Shown piece after piece: positions 1 through 9,782 of a stretch of DNA of 64,000 bases. Origin of the DNA: Gamarada debralockiae (lineage: Eukaryota; Ascomycota; Leotiomycetes; Helotiales; Hyphodiscaceae); contig NXFV01001079.1 in assembly GCA_002803225.1 (NCBI GenBank), positions 1-64,000 of the forward strand, read 5' to 3'. Below the pieces are notes generated by a model that worked only from the letters and a program-made list of their open reading frames with translations, was not told the origin of the DNA and made no database searches. The translations under genes and the position numbers were made by a program. Position 1 is the first letter of the stretch; each line of letters begins with the position of its first letter.

Positions 1-740
1 CTTGCCTTTGCCTTTGCATCTTTCGATGTAACCTTCTTTTTATGTACGTTCATAGCCTTTTCTCGATACTTCCTTCCTCTTCTTCGTTTGACTCGCTTTG
101 TAATCATAGGACCGATTCCAAGGTGGAATTCGTCGCAAAAGGCAACGTCTGTCCAATTCGAAGATTTCGGACGAGTAGCGAGCTGCTCGTCTGCGTATGC
201 GCGGCGGGATCGAGCTTGTTTCTCGTCCAGTTCCTTCTCCTCCTCGCAAACCGCATTTATTATATCTTCATCGTCGCGGCAGGCTCGTTGAATTACTCGC
301 GCGTTAATCGTTCGAAGCCCTGGCGGCTTAAAATGGGTTGATTTTAGTAACTCGATACCGGCAGCTTCAGCAATGTCTTGCCAAGGGGCACCTCTATCGT
401 CAAGAGGGATCGATTCATCATCAAGGTAGTCGGCAATTGCAGCTGTTTCCGATCGTTTAAGGGATCTTCTTCGACCGCGAGGATCAGGACCCACGTCAGG
501 GCAATTATGTCGTGTGCGAAGCTGTTTCGACTCAAGAATTCGAGTTTGATTTCGAGTAGCTACGCCTGTAATCTCCTTAATCTCTTCACGAGTGATAGTA
601 AGGCCTCGTTTCCGTGCGAGCGCCCGTAACGCAAAAATCGCGCTTCGTTGAGGCGTTTTGGCTTGCCCATCATAATTAGCAAGGTCAGGTGGAGGAGTAT
701 AATGACGAATAAGTGTGTTCTGTGACTTGAATCGAGCCAT
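1..740 (-). CDS. Tc1/mariner-type transposase, 5' part, cut by window edge
   Basis: Reading the minus strand from the ATG at 740-738, the frame stays open for 246 codons and runs off the window at base 1. The N-terminal part is basic and helical, as expected of a helix-turn-helix DNA-binding region. Near residue 195 comes the motif WTDVAFCDEFHLGIGP, which resembles the block around the first catalytic Asp of fungal Tc1/mariner DDE transposases. A basic stretch (KRVKRRRGRKYREK) follows. The second Asp and the last catalytic residue would lie outside the window. No stop, frameshift or obvious C-to-T decay is visible, so this copy may be young. The DEFH reading is from family recall; DDE superfamily membership is fairly sure, the exact family less so. 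Confidence 0.8.
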   Translation of the reverse strand, partial: MARFKSQNTLIRHYTPPPDLANYDGQAKTPQRSAIFALRALARKRGLTITREEIKEITGVATRNQTRILESKQLRTRHNCPDVGPDPRGRRRSLKRSETAAIADYLDDESIPLDDRGAPWQDIAEAAGIELLKSTHFKPPGLRTINARVIQRACRDDEDIINAVCEEEKELDEKQARSRRAYADEQLATRPKSSNWTDVAFCDEFHLGIGPMITKRVKRRRGRKYREKAMNVHKKKVTSKDAKAKA

Positions 741-1620
741 ATCGTGCGTTGTTTTGAAATAAACAAGTCGATATTTTTGGTGGTTGCGCACAGGCCAAAT
801 GGGCCACTTATTTTGGCTCCGTACAGGCACGGGAAATGCTGACACGAGTACCGTACATCTTACTAATCATCTTACTAATCAGCATTTGCCGTTTTCGGCA
901 CTACAACACCAGTTGCACTCAACCGATTCCTTTAAATTGTACAATTAAGCATTAAAATTAAGGATTTAGTCTATGCAAACCTATATTGCTCTTTTTCAGC
1001 CTGTATATCACGGCCTACTTGATCCCAAAGTGACTGAAATCCACGCCTTTTACGCCTACGATCCAACCCCGCGGGAACGGAGAAACTATGGACCGGACGG
1101 AACGGAGTAAAATAAACTGCCGGGATCAATTGGATCAAGCTGTTCAACGCTTGAACCAATTGATCCCCTTGAACACTCTCTATTATATAGTCTCCACAGT
1201 TTCCACGATGTTCATTCATTGTGTTCAACTCATGTTGTATACCCATGACTAGTTTAGCAACTAAACAATTCGTGACTACGTCTCTACGTTGACTGACTAC
1301 TCACTCCCCAAGAGAATCAACCCTTGCATTACTAAGCATCCCTTGGTGAGCGTAACATTAGAGCTGTGATACACCCTCCCTTTTGCTGGTGGAAGGAAGA
1401 GGAATAAGCTCTGAAACTCAGGTCCCTTGATACAATGAAGCCGTGGTTGAATTATCGAATTATCTACTTCGGGATATTTTACATCTCCTGATCTAGGGTT
1501 TCTATCTGCGATACCTAAGGGTTCTGTGTAGTTCTGTGTACATGTATTGATAACCACTGACCTTCGGAATGACAATTGTTTCGACTAAATCGAGGCGGAT
1601 GTCGATATTGTTATTAGACC
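741..1620. other. Intergenic, no supported gene
   Basis: Short frames of about 90 codons occur (971-1246 and 1297-1575, minus) but I recognise no family. The part from 741 to about 970 should hold the terminal region of the transposon at 1-740. It has a direct repeat of cttactaatca at about 858-882, but no terminal repeat resembling the TAACGTCYATCCC family found elsewhere in the window. Confidence 0.4.
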
Positions 1621-1624
1621 CTTC

Positions 1625-3226
1625 TCACGGGAATGGATTGTACTCTCTGCTTCCATCACACGATCCATCTATCTCGATACCATAGAGATGCTGCGTTACC
1701 TTTCCGTCGGTGCCGAGGCGGATCATTTTTCCGCCGTACAGGTCGGTGACATTCATAGGGTTCCAGCCCATCTTCGGCAGGCCATGATACGGATCCTTGA
1801 TGAAGGCGAGAAGATAGTCCTGCAAGCCCCGACTGACCTCGACTTCGAACTCGGTGGTGTTGGCTACACCGTCCAGGAGATGATAGGTGCCGAAGGTGAT
1901 GGGCAGGTCGCTGGCATGGTAGGCGCCGAGCCACTTGTAATAGTTCATGTTGGGGAAGGTGCCCGCGTACTGCATGCGGAAGACGGGTATGCCCAGACGG
2001 TTCCGATATGTGGTGGCGTTAAGGGTTGCACACACGCCGCGTATAATGTCTAGGGCGGTGACCGTAGGCTGGTAGGGGCCCTCGGTCAGGTTTGACACGG
2101 GCCAGGGGATTAGGGTGGAAAACTCGTTGGCCGTGTTGGAGATAATGGCGGGCACGCGCGCCATTTTGCCCTCTAAGGACCGCGCTGTGTAGTTGGTAAA
2201 GTAGGTGCGATTATCCTGCACCAAGTTGAAGCTCAGGGTGGGGGTCTCGCCTCGATCGCCGTACTGTCCAATGAAGTTGACGAGCTGGGCGAACGGCACC
2301 TGACGCATGCAGTCGAGCTCCGCCGCAGCTGGGTCGTCAGCGCAGGGGACCTCGCAGCCAAACTGGCGGGCCACGTAGCTGAAGTTGGAATATGGCGGAT
2401 CCTGGGGTATGGGGACACTGAAGACTACGCCCGATTGGATGAAGTAACCCTGGACGATGGGGTCCTGGTAGTAGGCATAGGAATGGATGTCCGAGTCGAT
2501 GGCGCCAGCCGACTGCCCGTACATGGTGATGCGGTGCGGGTCGCCGCCGAAGGCTGCAATATTGTCGCGGACCCATTCGAGCGCGGCGCGCTGATCGAGG
2601 ATACCTAGGTTCTGGTCCTCGCCCGCTAGGCCGCGCGCGCGGGGGAAGCCGAAGATGCTAAGGCGATAGTTAATAGTGACCACGATGTGCGACTGCGAGC
2701 GCTCGACCCACGAATGCGGTAGCTGCCACGGGATGTCGACCCCGCCGAGGATGTTACCGCCGCCCGTCATGAAGAAGAGCACGGGGAAGCCGCCGGGAGG
2801 CGGCGGCGTGGTGGGCGTCCACATGGCCAGGTACAGGCAGTCCTCGGACGAGGCCACGCTGACCAGGCCCGACGTGTCATTCTGGTTGCCGTTGTAGATC
2901 AGGTTGCCCTTGGTCAGGGGCGTGTCGTAAATGGAGATCACCGAGGTCACAAACTGCGCGCAGGACGGCGGGAAACGCGTTGCGTAGTGATGCTTGCTCG
3001 ACGGCGAGAGCTTCTGCGGCGGCAGCCAGCGACGCGACAGCACGGGCGGCTCCACGAAGGAGATGGAGCGGAACTGGCGCGTCTTTGGGTACTCGGGATC
3101 GATGAGCCCCGTGTAGATGCCGGTGGAGGTTTTCACGGTGAGGTCGTCGGGGAGTGGGCATTGGGCCTCTGCGGCGAGGACCGCGCTGGTCGCCAGCGCA
3201 AGGAGGGACAGTATCGCGAGTTTCAT
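1625..3226 (-). CDS. Secreted type-B carboxylesterase / lipase-like
   Basis: A single-exon 533-residue protein of the carboxylesterase type B (cholinesterase-like alpha/beta hydrolase) family, of usual length. Residues 1-19 form a hydrophobic signal peptide ending at an Ala-rich cleavage site. The family marker SSEDCLYL is at about 127-133. The oxyanion region reads MTGGGNILGG (153-162), with Thr where HGGG is common. The nucleophile elbow GQSAG is at 237-241 (Ser239). The acidic residue is probably the Glu of ANEFSTL (about 366), and the His lies in AYHASDLP (about 438). Many N-x-S/T sites agree with secretion. It should hydrolyse carboxylic esters outside the cell; the substrate cannot be read from sequence. 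The region is clearly GC-richer than its flanks. Confidence 0.9.
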   Translation of the reverse strand: MKLAILSLLALATSAVLAAEAQCPLPDDLTVKTSTGIYTGLIDPEYPKTRQFRSISFVEPPVLSRRWLPPQKLSPSSKHHYATRFPPSCAQFVTSVISIYDTPLTKGNLIYNGNQNDTSGLVSVASSEDCLYLAMWTPTTPPPPGGFPVLFFMTGGGNILGGVDIPWQLPHSWVERSQSHIVVTINYRLSIFGFPRARGLAGEDQNLGILDQRAALEWVRDNIAAFGGDPHRITMYGQSAGAIDSDIHSYAYYQDPIVQGYFIQSGVVFSVPIPQDPPYSNFSYVARQFGCEVPCADDPAAAELDCMRQVPFAQLVNFIGQYGDRGETPTLSFNLVQDNRTYFTNYTARSLEGKMARVPAIISNTANEFSTLIPWPVSNLTEGPYQPTVTALDIIRGVCATLNATTYRNRLGIPVFRMQYAGTFPNMNYYKWLGAYHASDLPITFGTYHLLDGVANTTEFEVEVSRGLQDYLLAFIKDPYHGLPKMGWNPMNVTDLYGGKMIRLGTDGKVTQHLYGIEIDGSCDGSREYNPFP

Positions 3227-3229
3227 GTC

Positions 3230-4309
3230 GGGCAGCTTGCGAGCGTCGAAGCACGGCCGTGAAGAACCAGGCGTCGTAGATCCGTGGCGTCGGTGGATTT
3301 GCCTCTATTTATCTGGGGCCCATCTAAATCCAGGCTGTGATGGCTGGCATCATCACATGACCTGTTTGCCGCTGGAACCGGTGGATGGTCGTACAGGGGT
3401 CGACCCTAGTACCATAAAAGTCGAGGCTTACCCTCCTTCCCTTTCCTTTTCTCTCCTTCTTTCTGTAGCTTAGTATTTTATCATACACCGTGATCTTTGA
3501 ACTCCGCGCTTCAGACCTTTGCATTGATCCCGCCGTCACATAGGCCACTAAATCCAGGCCCTAGTCTGCTTCGAGTATATTTAACGAATACAACACTAGT
3601 ACTTCCCCCACCACCTAATTTCTAGTATTTTCAAGTTACTGTCTTGTCTCTTATAATTAAAACAAAGCAACTACTTAATTTTAGTTATTTAGCTTAAGAT
3701 CTTTAATTACCCCACTCTTTATTACAGTTGTAGTAATAGTAGTTGTATTTACTATATTAGGTTAAATCCTTCCTCGCTTATTAAGACTTCGCATTTTATG
3801 TACCTCCCACTTTTGTCCGGATAAATCCGGCAGGCAGGTTTTCTTGTGCTCTGTGTCTCTAAACCTTGGAGCTATATTTGTGACGGGTTGAACCCGATGT
3901 TATGCTTGGCGCTAAAGCGCCTGCGCTGTCACGTGAATAGGCGCATGGTTCGTGCCACTGCCACTGCCACTGCCACTGCCACTAGCGGCCGCAGCACCCC
4001 CTTAATTTCTAGGAAGCAGATACTTCTTCTCTTTCCTTCTTTAGCTAATTCTTCTTGTAATACAAACGAGCTTTTGCACTGTATACTTTGCATTCGCCCC
4101 GTGACAATATTTGAGCTCAATAGAAGCTCTATGCCACGGCCCCGAATTCCGGGGACAGGTCAATAGTCATGGTAGAGCAGGGGGTAATAGCTACAGCAGC
4201 TTTTGATGCTCTCAACAGGACGATCGATAGTATAGCCAAACTGCAGTATTTTTCTGACTGCAAATCGAGCACTCATAGATAAATAGCTAAAGAACAATAG
4301 CAAACTGAT
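3230..4309. other. AT-rich intergenic tract with a CCACTG microsatellite
   Basis: The first ~300 bases are the presumed promoter of the esterase at 1625-3226. From about 3600 the sequence becomes AT-rich and looks degraded. Positions 3954-3983 hold about five copies of the hexamer CCACTG. Just before it there are short GC palindromes (gcgctaaagcgc near 3910). I see no gene. Confidence 0.5.
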
Positions 4310-4352
4310 TAACGTCTATCCCTGTGTGCCGAGACGCACCCTGTAACGAGAC
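4310..4352 (+). repeat. Left terminal inverted repeat, subfamily A
   Basis: Starts with TA followed by ACGTCTATCCCTGTGTGC, then a second, diverged unit containing CACCCTGTAACGAGAC. It matches the reverse complement of 8056-8098 almost base for base. The two repeats point outward with TA at both outer ends, as in Tc1/mariner-type insertions, and enclose 3.79 kb including a HET gene. Similarity to the copy at 45088 continues inward to about 4379 (GGTACTT.GA.TT.AAGC). Confidence 0.65.
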
Positions 4353-5300
4353 AAAACGTAGGTACTTCGAGTTCAAGCGACTTTAAATCTGTGAACGTAT
4401 TAAAATGTTTATTTATTTTTATTTCAGTTGTATTATATACTTCTCCTGAACACTCCTAACCTATTAATTCCGAAAATTACAATCGCGTCGTCGCCGCCCA
4501 CCTGAATTATAGAGAGCCTCTTATTATAGTGTAGTAGGACCCCTTGACCCGCGACACCACTATTAAGCTCTTTTCGCTTTTTTAAACTTATGGAACGATT
4601 AGATATGGATTTCCGAGTCTTATTACGATGCTAAAAAGTCAATGCTGTGTTGTGGCGGCCAGAGCACGCTATATCATACAACGTCGCCACAAAGGATGAT
4701 ACTTCCTCTAATCAAGCGATCAGGGATCCTGGTCAGCGGCGGTGTGGTTATAGTAATCTCGGTAAAACTATATATAATAAAATCTGTGGCTGCTAAACGT
4801 GTGGCTGCGACGTTTGTGACTGCGCGTACCTTGCCGGAAAATTCCCGTTTCCCGACATCCTCCGACTAGAGCAAAAAGTGGCCCTGTGCGCAGCCACAAA
4901 ATCGGCCGTCTTCTTGCGGTAAGAAATGCCCACTTCCGGCTTTTCCACTTCCCGAATCTTCTTTTCTCAAATTGTTTTGCGCTCTGCCTACAGTAAAGTT
5001 CGAAATCGGCTTCAGCAGAACATTCAATAATTTCATTTTGGACCCACATTTTCTGCAGTACTAACCATTTATAGCTAGCTTAATTCTAAGTATTCGCTTA
5101 TTTTCCCCTACTTAAGGCCAGTCATCGGCGGTGTTTCCGCGGTGTCACGTGAGAGAATTGAACTTCTGCTCCTAACTTATTCCTTAAGAATGCCTTGATA
5201 CCATTTCTAACCGTCCAATTAGAATTTAAACGAAAGGGAAATAGTAGCAAAGTGAATCCTAATAGTGAGCAAAATCAAGACTATCATAAGTTCTATATCA
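4353..5300. other. AT-rich interior without supported gene
   Basis: No recognisable coding sequence. A short inverted repeat (TTGTGGCG near 4652, CGCCACAA near 4685) is present. Short frames at 4642-4869 and 4768-5049 have no recognisable content. This is the 3' flank of the HET gene. Confidence 0.4.
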
Positions 5301-5323
5301 AGCATTACCCAAGCCGGGTGAAA

Positions 5324-7277
5324 TTACACAATCGTGACAATCTGCAGCTGATTACCACTCGCATCATAGCCAGCTGGCTCCCCAGTAGCAATATCTTCAC
5401 TAGCGAATGAGGCTTGTAGAGTCGACTTAAACATTTTGATCTCCTCAACACTCTCGACACGGAATGCCGCGACTCGACGGTACGAACTTGGCTTCGCTGG
5501 TTGCAATACCACTCCCCATAGTTCCGGCCCGGTGGTTCTTTCAAGGATAGGCAAAAGATAGGATTCACTCTCAAAATCGTATGGCTGGCGATCCAGAAAA
5601 AAATCCATTTTGAATGGAAGGGGTTCTCTGATATCAAATCGACACAGAGCAGCGGATTTTACTCGTAGGTTTCCTCCTTTCACTTCTCCAAATGGATCAT
5701 GTGAAGGGTTTGTGAAAACTTCCTCGATGGTGATGAACGTTTCATATTCAGCTGATAATGGCAGAAGCACGCAACCATCAATAGACGCCCAAGACCATGA
5801 CGGAGCACGATATATTTCAATACCCTCACTCTGTGGCTTCCCAGGCCTGTAAGTATGCCATGCTAGCTGCTGGACCAAGTTCCTTTCCCAAATTCCAGCC
5901 AGGTAGGTGCCTAGGTTTTCTAAGGCAAAAAGACGGGCAAGACCAGAGATTGCCACCAATTTGTCTCGGCTAAAGGTCAAATTTCCACGAGTGTATCCTG
6001 TAACAATCAAGCCCCAAAGTCTTATGGCATCGTGGCTTCCATCAGGTTGCATACTTGCCAGTGACATTGCACCATCAAAGAATGTGCCTGGGAAGGTTTC
6101 ACACGCTATTGATACCCTGCATTCCCATAACAACTGATCCTTGGTAAAATGCAGGGTCCTTGGAGCCAGGAAACGTTCTTGGAAGGCCCAAGCTCTCGAG
6201 TCCAGCACACTTGCATTCAACAACTCCAGGCTGAAGTTGGGGATAGTGCAGTCCCAGATGCTGCTATCCTGGGATCCTTCATCTGTGCAAACAGAAACCT
6301 TCCAGCCGGAGGTTCGTCTTCCCACCACTTTGAAGAAGCATCCAGTGTCACCATCAGGTGCACCTGCTGCGGCAAGATTTAAGGCGGAATTCGCGTACAC
6401 GTTTCCCATCAATTTCGACTCGTGCTTCCAATCCATCAAATCATTTTGGACGATGCACAAAGAATCAATCCACAAGTACTGAAAACCTAACCGTCGGGTA
6501 GCTGCAATAGCGTCTTGAAAGGTCTTACTCAAACTTTGCGCCAGTATTCGGACAAGAAAACTATCATGGTTCTCTTTTGTTAGTGTTGTGAACCGTTTCT
6601 TGCCCCAGCAGTGACTGAGTGTGAGATACTGAGTTTCTTGTGGTAGATTTTCAGATAGGCACAAATAGGGTGCAATATCTGCTTCACCCGTATAAATGAG
6701 TCGAGTGGGTAGCTTCCGTTTCATACGGCTCTGAGAACACTTGTGGTGATTCTCACAACATTTTCTAAGCCACTTTTGGATAAGAGACCAGTTTGAGTCG
6801 CTATCTGTGGATTTCTGGATTGTCCCCACATGTGCGCTGCTTTTGTCTACTATGTGTGTGTTAGCGATATGTCCAGGGAACAACAAGGACTTTCCTACAA
6901 GCAGGAAATACATGAAGTGTTCCTCCTACACCAAGTTTAGGCCATATCAGTTTCACTGCACATTTGCCATTATGAACACTCAGTTCTTCAACCTGCACAA
7001 GACTTTTTTCGTTTGGAATTGAAGCCTGAATTTTTTGGATGTCCATGTCATCGATGCTGTCGAAGAGCATCTGACAGACGGGACATCCCCTTCCTGCAGA
7101 TTTCTCGAGTTTGACGAGATTATGATGCGAGTGGTAGGGCATCAAAGCGGACCAGTTGAGTCGGGCGTACCAGTGGTCAAATATTTTCTGACAATCGCGG
7201 CATAGAGACTGGGGCTGAGAGTAATCTGCTTCATCCTCCCTTAGTGGTACGGCTGCGGCAGGAGTTAAGGGTTCCAT
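5324..7277 (-). CDS. Heterokaryon-incompatibility (HET domain) protein
   Basis: Two overlapping frames make one HET protein of about 650 residues. The first (7277-6861) starts MEPLTPAAAV and carries a Cys-rich start (LCRDCQKIFDHW, GRGCPVCQMLFD) common at HET N-termini. The second (to the stop at 5324) holds the HET block: YLTLSHCWG, then FQDAIAATRRLGFQYLWIDS, LCIVQND.DW and MGNVYANSALNLAAAGA, then RAWAFQERFLAPRTLHF and a late PSWSWASIDG. HET proteins trigger cell death when incompatible hyphae fuse. The frame changes by one base near 6890-6915. That is either a small unusual intron (several GT/AG pairs, none convincing) or a frameshift. The rest of the frame is undamaged. The gene lies between the inverted repeats at 4310 and 8098. 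Confidence 0.85.
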
Positions 7278-8055
7278 GGTGGCTTTCGTGTACTATATAG
7301 AGATAAATCAATGATTGTTGTTGTGTAAATTTATTAGTTTACAAGGTTGAAAAGATCCCATGATGAATAGATGATCGCGACATTCCAGAAACCTTCTTTT
7401 TGCTTTAACGGGTGGTTAATAGGTTCTTTGTAAGCATTTAGTAAGCGACTTGAATGAACCTTTAATCATGGATAAAGGCTTGATTCCTTTCGTGGCGCAG
7501 CGCAGACCGGCGCCTGAGATTGTGGCTTAGACAAGTTTTATTACTGTAAGAGATTATTAGCACATAGAGATGCGAACACCTGCCGTTACGCCACACGCGT
7601 GACCGTTATACGCCACGCACGTGACTAAACCTGAGAATCATGGCTAAGTAAAATATAGAGAGCCGGGGCGTGAACATAGTGAATTTTATCTAGGCTAATG
7701 TACATTACTAAGCACTGAAACATGTGGACCCTCTCATCGCACTGGCGTAACTCCCGGACTGTATTCTTTTCCTCTCTAAGTGTCTTTAAAAGTTAGAGCT
7801 ATATTATTTCGTAATAGGACCTTTCCTTAAGTGCTCCGTATTTTAAAAAGACTTTAATAGTCGCGATTAAACAGGGGGGGATAGCGGAAGCGGCAATCTG
7901 TGGCGTGATTAAAACGATTAATAGTATAATCAACTGTACTCTTTTTCTTATTACTAAGTGGTCTCCTTAGGGAGAAATAGTTAAAGAAAGTAATATATTA
8001 ATAACAACTTTATAGACTTACTAAGAAAAATTTGTAATTCCAAAACTATAGATTC
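7278..8055. other. HET promoter and AT-rich flank
   Basis: Upstream region of the HET gene. It has a TATA-like stretch (actatataga, about 7292-7301, read on the minus strand) about 20 bases before the ATG. A near-repeat, gccacacgcgtgaccgt and gccacgcacgtgac, lies at 7590-7625. From about 7800 it is very AT-rich and looks decayed. No coding frame recognised. Confidence 0.4.
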
Positions 8056-8098
8056 GTCTCGTGACAGGGTGCGTCTCGGGACGCAGGGATAGACGTTA
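8056..8098 (-). repeat. Right terminal inverted repeat, subfamily A
   Basis: GTCTCGTGACAGGGT and GCGTCTCGGGACGCAGGG are two diverged units, followed by ATAGACGTTA with the terminal TA at 8097-8098. It is the inverted partner of 4310-4352; about 38 of 43 positions agree by eye. Confidence 0.65.
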
Positions 8099-8148
8099 TA
8101 ACTTTATATATTTATGTGGTGGAGATTTAAGACCCCCAAAACATGAAG

Positions 8149-8193
8149 TTTTTTCGGCACACAGGGTTTTTCGGCACGCAGGGATGGACGTTA
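8149..8193 (-). repeat. Terminal repeat, subfamily B (solo end)
   Basis: Two tandem 17-base units, TTTTTCGGCACACAGGG and TTTTTCGGCACGCAGGG, then ATGGACGTTA. The same 44 bases recur at 58502-58545 with no mismatch that I can see, and a one-unit version lies inverted at 45088. It ends 8 bases from the stop of the next gene (8201-8656, minus). Confidence 0.7.
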
Positions 8194-8200
8194 CTCCAAA

Positions 8201-8656
8201 TCATTGAAGAAACGGTACTAGACCGAACGGTCGTATGTGTTTGGTCGGGAAAAAAGTAGTAGTCATTACCTTCAGATGCTTCTTTGATTCCTCAACGAAG
8301 ACTGGAGCGCCGAGCACAATGACAAGGATCATGAAGATGATCACGGCAAGTACGACTCGAAATAATCTACGATTGAGATAGTACCCCGTAGGAATCAGAA
8401 CGCCCTCTTGAGGAGGGGTGTCCGTGCCTTGGGGTGGCGGAGGGAACTGACCTCCTGTTGGTTGAGAGCTTGCCGGCAGTGGCCAGCCCTGAAGTTCAAC
8501 GTCGTCTCGTCTGAAGTAGTCTGGTGGCGGTAAGGATGAAAACTGTGCTCTGTAAACTTTGCCTTCCTCCTGTGAAGAATGTTTAGGAATAATTTTAGAA
8601 GAACTTGCAGTTTTGCCGGGTTCTTTGGGTTGGTTTGCTCGTGGGGTGTTGAACAT
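8201..8656 (-). CDS. Hypothetical single-pass membrane protein
   Basis: A 151-residue frame. Residues 1-95 are polar and rich in Pro, Ser and Gln (SSLPPPDYFRRDD, GQFPPPPQG), followed by one strong hydrophobic helix at about 99-120 (LFRVVLAVIIFMILVIVLGAPVF) and a short tail. This suggests a membrane-anchored protein with a disordered N-terminus. No family recognised. A GTAATG donor-like site follows codon HLK near 8270, so the true C-terminus may differ; the terminal repeat at 8149-8193 abuts it and may have replaced the original end. Confidence 0.4.
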   Translation of the reverse strand: MFNTPRANQPKEPGKTASSSKIIPKHSSQEEGKVYRAQFSSLPPPDYFRRDDVELQGWPLPASSQPTGGQFPPPPQGTDTPPQEGVLIPTGYYLNRRLFRVVLAVIIFMILVIVLGAPVFVEESKKHLKVMTTTFFPTKHIRPFGLVPFLQ

Positions 8657-8659
8657 GCC

Positions 8660-9782
8660 CTTGTGTTGTGATGGTAAAGACGATCAATAGATTGCTCGAA
8701 CTTTAACACTTTCAAGACAAATATTTGAAGCGAGAAGGAGGAGAGAATAAGTAGTGAAAGGTGCTGAATATATACATTTCCATTTCACTCCCTCATTGTT
8801 CTGAAGTCCTCACAAGATCACTTCCTGTTTAGCTAAGTGTTTAGGGACAGATTTCCATACCTTGACACAGACAATGAAATTTAAGATCTCAATGAAATTA
8901 TCCAAAGAACATCTTCAACGTAATGTAAACAATGGTCTTTGTTTCTGGAGAAGTAGTCTTTGTCCTACAACTTGTAATGCGACCGGCCTTGGCCACTTAC
9001 CTTTGCCTGGACAGGTCCAGAAAGTAATCTTCTCGCGATAATAGATTAGTCAATTAGTAGAGTTTACTATTGGGAAGGTTCAATGCTAACTCAAACTTTA
9101 CACACACGGTTGGCGTAGCCCCTAGTCAAGAAACATTTGAGTACAGACTGTGCATCTCTTGGGACAGCACAAAGGACTAGGACTGTTGTACCCGGAAACA
9201 GAAGCAAGACGGAATTAAGAGAACTTCAGCTCATTATGCAAATTTAAATGTAATCCAAATATAAATTTTAACCTTGGCTTTTAGACAGATAAATACTCGT
9301 CAAGAATAGCCAAAAGAGGAAGGAGGGCACGTGCAGAACTCACATGTGACGGCTAATCACAGAGCTTTTGCCGATGACGTTGAAATTTTTTGACGCTACA
9401 GGTGGGTCAGCTTGCGTTTTGGCTTTTCGCTTCAAAGCTTCGACCCTTCCAGACTTATTCGACATCAACACCAACATTATTCGACTCCGCCCATTATATC
9501 GATGTGTCTCTACTTCACTATTTTCGTCATGGTCGCGTGAGGGATACAAATACCCATTGTCATCCCAACTACTTTGACCGACCTCTGATTCCGGCAGTCA
9601 ACTTAGCGCATAGTGTACCCCACCATTGCAAGACTCGCTCCAGCCCACGAGGAAAGCGATATCGACAGAAGATAAAAGCCTCATGTGTTCTCGTAGATCG
9701 TCAATTAGATCTGAGTCATTGTGCTGCAGAGAGGAGTACCGTGCTACCGTCAAAGGCATCCAGTAAACCCTTATCTCTCGCC
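8660..9782. other. Intergenic; promoter and 5' leader of the CorA gene
   Basis: Nothing coding recognised. The frame of the CorA first exon is open back to 9390 without homology-like content, so 9390-9782 is read as leader. A TATA-like ATAAATACT lies at 9290-9298. Confidence 0.4.

Noticed and set aside
1688..2053. 121-codon plus frame antisense to the carboxylesterase
   Set aside because: Shadow of the minus-strand esterase, which has all catalytic motifs.
9390..9782. Upstream extension of the CorA reading frame
   Set aside because: Open by chance; composition unlike the rest, and MAVPPSRL at 9783 has a good start context (gccATGgcg).
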